Shown: positions 54,971 to 61,598 of the stretch, one piece after another
How positions within the stretch are numbered: the stretch's first letter is position 1
How the letters are laid out: each line of letters begins with the position of its first letter
Source: Polynucleobacter sp. UK-FUSCHL-C3
GTDB taxonomy: Bacteria > Pseudomonadota > Gammaproteobacteria > Burkholderiales > Burkholderiaceae
Reading direction: 5' to 3'
Length of the DNA: 64,000 nt
NCBI RefSeq assembly: GCF_040409815.1
Contig: NZ_CP099959.1
Location: 1,364,001-1,428,000 of the forward strand
The notes under the pieces: generated by a model
What the model was told of the DNA's origin: nothing
Seen by the model: only the letters and a program-made list of their open reading frames with translations
The model's database searches: none
Position numbers and translations under genes: made by a program

Positions 54971-55828
54971 CTACAGTTTTGAAAACAAAGAGCTTTGTTG
55001 CAAACGAGCAAACATTGCCTGGGCAGCATTTAACAAAGTTTGTGATCGGGTGTACGCAGCCGTAGCTTCGGCCAAATTGGTATCCAATAACGCTGATGCA
55101 GTTGCTGCCATCTCTGTGCCAATCTTAGACATTGCCATTTTTGATATATCAACCTGTGCCGCTATACCGCCGCTTCTTTGTTGTGCTGTAGTAATTCTAT
55201 CAAATATGTCATTTAAACCAGCCTCCACTGTGCTGGCGGTGTTTGTAAGGGCTGTTCCACTTGCTAACTGATCCAAGTAGGTCACAAAATCATTGATTTT
55301 TGTGTAGAGTGCTGACTGCGTTGGGTCGGCAAGGGTTCCACCATTAAAAACATCTGTGAATTGAACTCCTGAGCCCACTGTAACGTTCGGCTCTATTTGA
55401 ACCTGATTAATCGTTTCTGGAAATATTGCATTACCAGTGGCGTCTTTAGCTGTCATTTGAGATTTAATCGTATCCCGAATTTGCTCTGCCTGAATCTTTA
55501 AGGCCTTAAAGTTTGTGCTGTTTAGGGCTCCATTTTTAGACTGTACAAAGGCCTGCTTTATCACGACTATCTCATTAATGATGGTACCCATTTGAGACTG
55601 TGCAATTGCATGCGTACTTGCTGCATAATTCTGGTTTGTTTTGTACATCTCCAAGCGATCAATATCAAAGTCAAGTCGCACTCCACGCGATACCGCATAG
55701 GGATTGTCGGAAGCTTTGCTGTAATTATTGCCTGTACCAATCTTTTTTTGCCATTCCATAGCATCCGCAAGACTATTGTTCATCGACTGCACGCCTGCTT
55801 CTAAAATCTGGTTTGATGAGACTCGCAT
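54971..55828 (-). CDS. flgL: FlgL, hook-filament junction protein
   Basis: FlgL is the second junction protein between hook and filament. 285 residues with flagellin-like ends: MRVSSNQILEAGVQSMNNSLADAMEWQKKIGTGNNYSKASDNPYAVSR and the C-terminal coiled coil ending LNAAQAMFARLQQSSLF. It follows flgK by 13 bases. Confidence 0.92.
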   Translation of the reverse strand: MRVSSNQILEAGVQSMNNSLADAMEWQKKIGTGNNYSKASDNPYAVSRGVRLDFDIDRLEMYKTNQNYAASTHAIAQSQMGTIINEIVVIKQAFVQSKNGALNSTNFKALKIQAEQIRDTIKSQMTAKDATGNAIFPETINQVQIEPNVTVGSGVQFTDVFNGGTLADPTQSALYTKINDFVTYLDQLASGTALTNTASTVEAGLNDIFDRITTAQQRSGGIAAQVDISKMAMSKIGTEMAATASALLDTNLAEATAAYTRSQTLLNAAQAMFARLQQSSLFSKL

Positions 55829-55841
55829 AATTTATCCGTTT

Positions 55842-57698
55842 CTAGTTCATGATAGCTAAGAGCGTGTTGAACATTTGATTACCAGTCTGCAGTATCTTTG
55901 TAGAGGCGCTATAAAGCTGTTGGTACTTTAATAAGTTTGCGGCTTCTTCATCTAAATTGACACCAGAAAGTTGATCACGTTGCTCTTTTAAATTATCCAG
56001 AACCGTATCATTTACTTTTTGACTATTCTTCCAGGTTGCAACCTGAACGCCAACATCAGTTACCAAATCTGCCACCACATTTCCAAGATGCGCACTTTTT
56101 AATTGCGCAGCATTTGCATTTATAGAGCTAATTTTTGGATTTAGTACATCTCCACTGTTGTAGTACATTAATGGATCATTTGGTGCTATCGATATAAAAT
56201 TTTCTGCAGTTAATTTATTTGCTAGGAACACTGAATTACCTGAATAACCCTCTTTCCAAGTGCTAATTGTTGGCAAATCAATACCGGTTGAGCCACTTGC
56301 TGATAGGTTAGCTAAGTTCAGATTTGAAGTTGTACTAGTAAATGAAACAAAAGCTCCTGATGGACTACCAGAGTTCCATCCATTTATTGATCCTGCACTA
56401 AATGTCCCACCAGCACTGGTACCTAAATTTTTACTTGAATTTAATTCAATATTCGTCATGCCATTTGTTACGTTTGCAAATGCACTTGCAACCTGAGTGG
56501 CCGTAGCTCCAGAACTGCCTGCGGTGAAAGTTAATCCAGCAACAGTAAGCGTTTGTCCTGCGTTCATCGCTTTAAACGTTGCCGTTGCTGTCTCAGTCTG
56601 TGAGATTGATCCTAAACTATCATAAAGATTTTTTAAATCAATTTCTGATCCAAGATTAAACTGCGGCACCGTTATCGGGAGTCTAGTATCACCAAAGTTA
56701 GAGAAGGTATTTGAGTTTACTTTGAATCCGAATATTGCTAACGGTGATGCAGACGTATCTACTATCGACTCATTGGATACTTTAACCAATGCGATTGCTG
56801 CGGTATTTAATCTTTGTTCTATTTTGGGTATGAACTCATTCTTTAGTGTAAGCAAGGCTCCCGCCTGTCCACCATCTACTCGCTTTATAGTTTGTGTAGT
56901 ATTAATATTTCCATTTAATTGTTTAAAGTTTATTGCTAAGCTATTTCCATCCCCATTAATGGAGATTGTATTTGCTAAGCCCCTTTCTACTAATGGTAAT
57001 CCGTCTATGAATTGTGTTGCTGTTCCATCACGATTAATTAATGATTGCCCACCAATTAACTTTTGTAGATTAGCAAGGATTCGATCGCGTTCATCTAACA
57101 AATCTGCTGATGGGGAACTGTTTCCAGGACTATTAGCTTCAATGATTTGTTGATTTATTGCAGCTAATGCAGGCGTATAAATATTTATTTGTTTAACAGT
57201 GTCATTTAAACCGGTGCTACTATCACTCCTTAACTGGCTAACTAGATTGGTAATGCCTGTCATTCGTTGCGCAACCACATTGGCTGATCCTGTAATAGCC
57301 GCTGCTAATGATTTGTTTGTAGGGTTAGCAGCATATTTTCCCATCGTATTAAAGAAATCTGTAATTGCAGAACTTAAGCCTGCAGACTGATTTGCAATAA
57401 CACTATCAATGGTAGATACATACTGAACTAATGTCTCTGAATTAGATGACTTTGCTTGCTGATTTAGTAATTGTCCGCCTATTAATGAAGAGTACTCACG
57501 AGTAAATCCCTCGACTGCAAAACTACTACCATTTAACATTAAAGAATTTGGGGCAAGCGCATCCATCACGGTGCTAGCACTTCGCCGTGAGAATCCCTCT
57601 ATCGAAGTACCAGCTACGTTTTGAGACGTTACTAAGATTCCTGCTTGGGCAATCCTAAGCGCCGCACTAGCCGATTCGTTAATGGAATAAATACCCAT
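55842..57698 (-). CDS. flgK: FlgK, hook-associated protein 1
   Basis: FlgK is the first hook-filament junction protein. 618 residues, longer than many (about 550). The N-terminus MGIYSINESASAALRIAQAGILVTSQNVAGTSIEGFSRR and the C-terminal VNLDEEAANLLKYQQLYSASTKILQTGNQMFNTLLAIMN are diagnostic. Residues about 370-470 form an inserted Gly/Ser/Thr-rich module that is clearly related to one in FlgE. It follows flgJ by 17 bases. Confidence 0.95.
   Translation of the reverse strand: MGIYSINESASAALRIAQAGILVTSQNVAGTSIEGFSRRSASTVMDALAPNSLMLNGSSFAVEGFTREYSSLIGGQLLNQQAKSSNSETLVQYVSTIDSVIANQSAGLSSAITDFFNTMGKYAANPTNKSLAAAITGSANVVAQRMTGITNLVSQLRSDSSTGLNDTVKQINIYTPALAAINQQIIEANSPGNSSPSADLLDERDRILANLQKLIGGQSLINRDGTATQFIDGLPLVERGLANTISINGDGNSLAINFKQLNGNINTTQTIKRVDGGQAGALLTLKNEFIPKIEQRLNTAAIALVKVSNESIVDTSASPLAIFGFKVNSNTFSNFGDTRLPITVPQFNLGSEIDLKNLYDSLGSISQTETATATFKAMNAGQTLTVAGLTFTAGSSGATATQVASAFANVTNGMTNIELNSSKNLGTSAGGTFSAGSINGWNSGSPSGAFVSFTSTTSNLNLANLSASGSTGIDLPTISTWKEGYSGNSVFLANKLTAENFISIAPNDPLMYYNSGDVLNPKISSINANAAQLKSAHLGNVVADLVTDVGVQVATWKNSQKVNDTVLDNLKEQRDQLSGVNLDEEAANLLKYQQLYSASTKILQTGNQMFNTLLAIMN
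56289..56591 (-). other. Inserted beta-rich module in FlgK shared with FlgE
   Basis: FlgK residues about 370-470 read TATFKAMNAGQTLTVAGLTF ... VASAFANVTNG ... GWNSGSPSGAFVSFTS. The same pattern (TFRALTAGESITIGGLTL ... VANGFANLSNG ... GWRTSGVSGSGVTFIS) is at FlgE 62433-62690. It probably forms a surface-exposed domain. Confidence 0.75.
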
Positions 57699-57715
57699 AT
57701 ATTCTTTCTAAACCT

Positions 57716-58147
57716 TTAATTCTTATAGGGAAGTGGGTTGGGTCGCATGTATTTATTAAGCGCAGGCGAAGCCACTTCATCTTTACTGTTTACGGCTTTT
57801 TTCTCACTATTGATTAATTGCTTGATATTTGACTGTTCTAGCAATTGCTCGGCCATTTTTTCTCCAAAACCAATTTTTTTGGTCTTTGATAGCAGGTCTG
57901 CTAACTGATCATCCATCATCTGTAGATAGGCCATCGACATACTACTTTTGGTCTCGGTTCCGCTGATATTGCTGTTTCGGGCAACACTTAACATTTGGCG
58001 CAATAGCGTTCTTTCAAAACCTTGCGCCGCTTCCCGAATCTTCTTTTCGGATTTCGTGATGTCTTCAGGCTTCTTAGCTGCTTCAGACTTGTTAATTAAT
58101 CGAGCGGTTGATGAATCAACCGTTGTCATCATGAGCGCTGGGATCAT
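57716..58147 (-). CDS. flgJ: FlgJ, rod-binding protein without muramidase domain
   Basis: FlgJ caps rod assembly. 143 residues holding only the rod-binding domain (EAAQGFERTLLRQMLSVARNSNISG ... MAYLQMMDDQLADLL). The C-terminal peptidoglycan hydrolase domain common in beta- and gamma-proteobacteria is absent, so another enzyme must open the wall. The start overlaps the flgI stop by one base. Confidence 0.88.
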   Translation of the reverse strand: MIPALMMTTVDSSTARLINKSEAAKKPEDITKSEKKIREAAQGFERTLLRQMLSVARNSNISGTETKSSMSMAYLQMMDDQLADLLSKTKKIGFGEKMAEQLLEQSNIKQLINSEKKAVNSKDEVASPALNKYMRPNPLPYKN

Positions 58148-59268
58148 TAGATGACCTCCAACTCGGCTCGTAAAGCGCCAGCAGCTCGTAATGCCTGCAA
58201 GATCGATATCAGATCTTGTGGTGTTGCTCCCAACATGTTGAGAGCTTTCACCACCTGGTCTAAGTTAGCACCGCTTGCGACGCTAATTAAGCTATTTTCT
58301 TTACCGTTATCGGTAATTGTTGCGGTATCTTGTGTGGTCACTGCAGTTTGTCCTCTGCTAAATGGCAGAGGCTGACTAGTGGTTGGGGTTTGCTCTATTT
58401 TGACTGTCAAGCTTCCGTGCGCAACGGCCGATGGCGATAACTGCACCGCCTGATTCATTACCACTGATCCTGTCCTTGAATTCAAGATCACCTTTGCCGG
58501 TCCACTGACCGGTGGCACATCTAAGTCTTGCAAAGCCGCCATAAAGGCTGTTCTTCGTAAGGGTTCTGTTGGTACACGTACATTAAGCGCTCTAGCATCA
58601 ATGGGGATTGCTGTACCTAAACCAAAACGTCTACCAATGGCTTCAGCAGTTCTTTGCATCAGTCCAAAATCTGCGCGGCGCAGATCCAACTGCACGAACT
58701 CATCCACCAATAATGCGGGTACTGCTCGTTCGATGATACCGCCCGATGGAATACGTCCTGCTGATAAATGATTAACAGATGTTTGAGCCCCACCAGCGGC
58801 TGCTCTAGCTCCGCCAATTACTAAGCTACCTTGAGCTTGCGCATAGACCTGACCATCGGCCGCTTTTAATGGGGTCATTACCAAGGTTCCGCCCTTTAGG
58901 CTGGTTGCGTTACCCAATGAAGAAACTGTTACATCAATTTGCTGACCTGGCTTCGCTAACGCTGGGAACTCTGCCGTTACCATCACGGCAGCCGTATTAC
59001 GTAACTGAGCCTGGGTACCAGTCGATGGCAGAGTGACGCCAAGCACACCAATCATCTGCAATACGCTTTGTAAGGTGAATGGGGTTTGCGTGGTTTGGTC
59101 ACCAGTGCCATCCAAACCAACCACCAAGCCATAACCGACTAATTGGTTTGGTCGCTGGCCAGCAATGTCTGCAAAATCTTTAATCCGATCTGCGAAGACC
59201 GTGTTTGAAAAGACACTGATACTTAGTATCAGGATGATCTTTTTGATGGTTATTTGTTTAAGTAGCAT
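58147..59268 (-). CDS. flgI: FlgI, flagellar P-ring protein
   Basis: FlgI forms the P-ring around the rod in the peptidoglycan layer. 373 residues with a signal peptide (MLLKQITIKKIILILSISVFSNTVFA) and the strongly conserved RIKDFADIAGQRPNQLVGYGLVVGLDGTGDQT. The C-terminus LNMLGATPQDLISILQALRAAGALRAELEVI is typical. The start at 59268 is set six bases beyond the flgH stop; a frame 15 codons longer is unlikely. Confidence 0.95.
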   Translation of the reverse strand: MLLKQITIKKIILILSISVFSNTVFADRIKDFADIAGQRPNQLVGYGLVVGLDGTGDQTTQTPFTLQSVLQMIGVLGVTLPSTGTQAQLRNTAAVMVTAEFPALAKPGQQIDVTVSSLGNATSLKGGTLVMTPLKAADGQVYAQAQGSLVIGGARAAAGGAQTSVNHLSAGRIPSGGIIERAVPALLVDEFVQLDLRRADFGLMQRTAEAIGRRFGLGTAIPIDARALNVRVPTEPLRRTAFMAALQDLDVPPVSGPAKVILNSRTGSVVMNQAVQLSPSAVAHGSLTVKIEQTPTTSQPLPFSRGQTAVTTQDTATITDNGKENSLISVASGANLDQVVKALNMLGATPQDLISILQALRAAGALRAELEVI

Positions 59269-59273
59269 ATCGA

Positions 59274-60002
59274 TCAGAATGGCGCCATCTTTAACAAGAG
59301 TCGTGTAAACCAACCCACACCTTGGGTGTCATCGGTTGCACCGCGACCACGGTATTCAATGCGTGCATCAGCCACTTCTTGTGAAGAGATGCGGTTAAAG
59401 ACCAAATTATTCGGGTTCACAATTCCCCCGAATCGAATGATCTCTTCTTCATTGCTAATTGCAACCTGCTTTTCACCTGCCACAACTAGATTTCCGTTTG
59501 ACAGAATCTCAATGACCGTAACCGTAATCGTTCCAGCAAAGGTATTATTAGCTGCACTACCGCCCGCACCCTCACTCTTTAACTCGCCCGTTCCCTCAAA
59601 ATTGCCAATTTGCGCAATACCCGTATACCAACCTTTCGGTACACTTAATGCCCCAGGAGCAAACTCGCTGGTTGCGGTTGCTTTACGAGCAGCAGACATA
59701 GATGAGTTCTTAGCAGCGCTGGTCGTTTCATTCAAGATAACGGTGAGCGTATCTCCCACATTTCTAGCGCGGCGATCCTCAAATAAAGGACGATGGCTAA
59801 CCATCGACACATAAGGCCCACCCGAATTTGCGGGGTACAAACTACCCATATTGGCCGATGTTTCTTGGATTGGTTTTGGTCGTGCAGTCGTTGGTGTCTG
59901 CAATAAGGATGGTCGATCCGCACTGGCACATGCGCCCAACAAACCAGCGCATACAGTAGCTAAGGTTAGAGAAGCAATTGTTCGTTTATGAGCGGTCATC
60001 AT
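59274..60002 (-). CDS. flgH: FlgH, flagellar L-ring lipoprotein
   Basis: FlgH forms the outer-membrane L-ring. 242 residues with a lipoprotein signal ending LLGAC (Cys25). LFEDRRARNVGDTLTVILNETTSAAKNSS and GNLVVAGEKQVAISNEEEIIRFGGIVNPNNL are conserved. The start overlaps the flgG stop by one base. Confidence 0.95.
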   Translation of the reverse strand: MMTAHKRTIASLTLATVCAGLLGACASADRPSLLQTPTTARPKPIQETSANMGSLYPANSGGPYVSMVSHRPLFEDRRARNVGDTLTVILNETTSAAKNSSMSAARKATATSEFAPGALSVPKGWYTGIAQIGNFEGTGELKSEGAGGSAANNTFAGTITVTVIEILSNGNLVVAGEKQVAISNEEEIIRFGGIVNPNNLVFNRISSQEVADARIEYRGRGATDDTQGVGWFTRLLLKMAPF

Positions 60003-60790
60003 TATTGCCCTAAATTACTAACGCGTTGCAAGATTTGGTCGGAAGCGGTTACTGCTCTAGTATTAATTTCGTAGGCGCGTTGTGCAGCAATCAAATTAAC
60101 CAACTCTTCGGCGACGTTTACATTTGATTGCTCAACGTAGTATTGCTGAGTTGTTCCCATACCATTCGTGCCAGCAATTTGATTTTGTGCTGTTCCTGAA
60201 GCTGGTGAAGGAATAAAGTTATTTCCACCTATGGCAACCAAACCTGCTGGGTTGGCAAAATTAGCCATCGTAAATTGACCTGCTTGCGTTAGGGTACTTG
60301 ATCCCTGTGTCGAATATTGAACCAATCCTGCTGAGCTGATTGTTATTCCAGTTGCTGTAGAAGGTATTACCCCAGCCCCAGCAACCGTATTACCCGCTTG
60401 GGTGACAATTTGCCCCGTTGAGCTTAAGCTAAATTGACCCTGCCTTGTGTATGCTAAGGTTCCATCGGCTAGCTGGATTTGAAAGAATCCATTACCGTTA
60501 ATAGCCACATCTAACTGATTACCGGTTTGCAACATGGATCCCTGAATCATGATGCGTTCAGTCGATGTTACAGCCGATCCAGCACCAATTTGTAATCCTG
60601 TGGGCAATAAGTTTTGAGCATTACTTGATGATCCAGCTGCACGCAAGGTGGTGTACAACAAATCCTGAAACATTGGTTGTACACGTTTAAATGCTGTGGT
60701 AGATGAGTTTGCGAGGTTATTGGTAATCACATCCAAATTCATTTGCTGGGCATCCATCCCAGTCTTTGATATCCATAGTGAACGTAGCAT
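60002..60790 (-). CDS. flgG: FlgG, distal rod protein
   Basis: FlgG forms the distal rod. 262 residues, the standard length. MLRSLWISKTGMDAQQMNLDVITNNLANSSTTAFKR at the N-terminus and EELVNLIAAQRAYEINTRAVTASDQILQRVSNL at the C-terminus are diagnostic. It follows flgF by 19 bases. Confidence 0.96.
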   Translation of the reverse strand: MLRSLWISKTGMDAQQMNLDVITNNLANSSTTAFKRVQPMFQDLLYTTLRAAGSSSNAQNLLPTGLQIGAGSAVTSTERIMIQGSMLQTGNQLDVAINGNGFFQIQLADGTLAYTRQGQFSLSSTGQIVTQAGNTVAGAGVIPSTATGITISSAGLVQYSTQGSSTLTQAGQFTMANFANPAGLVAIGGNNFIPSPASGTAQNQIAGTNGMGTTQQYYVEQSNVNVAEELVNLIAAQRAYEINTRAVTASDQILQRVSNLGQ

Positions 60791-60809
60791 GCTCTTCTCT
60801 TTCTTTTAA

Positions 60810-61571
60810 TTAACCACGTGACAAGGAAAGCAAACTCGTTGCTGCCCGTGCATTTTGGTCTGCGGTTTGCACTGCTCTAAAGTTCAAATCAAATAAACGA
60901 CTTTGGTCAATCATCTGTACCATTGCTAGTGTTGGATTAACGTTGCTCAATTCAAACGCGCCTTGGGCAACGCGCACTGAACCATCGGGTGGTGCTTGCT
61001 CGCCTGGAATGTCATAAAAACCATCTTCCATGCGTTGCAGGCTGTTCGGATTTGGGTTTACCAATTTCAACTTACCTGCCTGATTCAAGAACTGGGTTCC
61101 CGGTAACTGAGTAAACACCGCACCATCTTCTGCAATTTGTACAGTGGCATTTGGTGGTATCGTAATCAGGCCACCAGTTCCCACTACAGGTATATCTTTA
61201 CCGATTTTTAATGTGCCGTTTTCATCAACCATGAACTTACCAGCTCTTGTATAAGTTTCTTGTCCATCGGGTCGACGCACAGCAAAAAATCCATCCCCCT
61301 TAATAACGACATCAAGGGGGTTGCCTGTAGTCTGAATCGACCCTGCCGCAAAATTACTTCCAGGGGTGCTATCAATTGCAAATACTCTTGAGTCGGCACC
61401 ATTCCCCTTAAATGGCTCACCATCTCCCCGCAATGGCACAGCTCGAAACGCGCTAATCACCTCTTTAAATCCTGGCGTTAGTCCATTAGCCAAGTTATTG
61501 CTCGTTACTGCCAATTGCTCGGTCGATGCCTTGGCTCCGGTCATCGAGACGTAAGCGAAGCGATTAATCAT
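60810..61571 (-). CDS. flgF: FlgF, proximal rod protein
   Basis: FlgF is a rod component. 253 residues: MINRFAYVSMTGAKASTEQLAVTSNNLANGLTPGFKE and the C-terminal VNPTLAMVQMIDQSRLFDLNFRAVQTADQNARAATSLLS. It follows flgE by 27 bases. Confidence 0.94.
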   Translation of the reverse strand: MINRFAYVSMTGAKASTEQLAVTSNNLANGLTPGFKEVISAFRAVPLRGDGEPFKGNGADSRVFAIDSTPGSNFAAGSIQTTGNPLDVVIKGDGFFAVRRPDGQETYTRAGKFMVDENGTLKIGKDIPVVGTGGLITIPPNATVQIAEDGAVFTQLPGTQFLNQAGKLKLVNPNPNSLQRMEDGFYDIPGEQAPPDGSVRVAQGAFELSNVNPTLAMVQMIDQSRLFDLNFRAVQTADQNARAATSLLSLSRG

Positions 61572-61598
61572 GATGGCTAATGGATCTTATAAGTTAAC

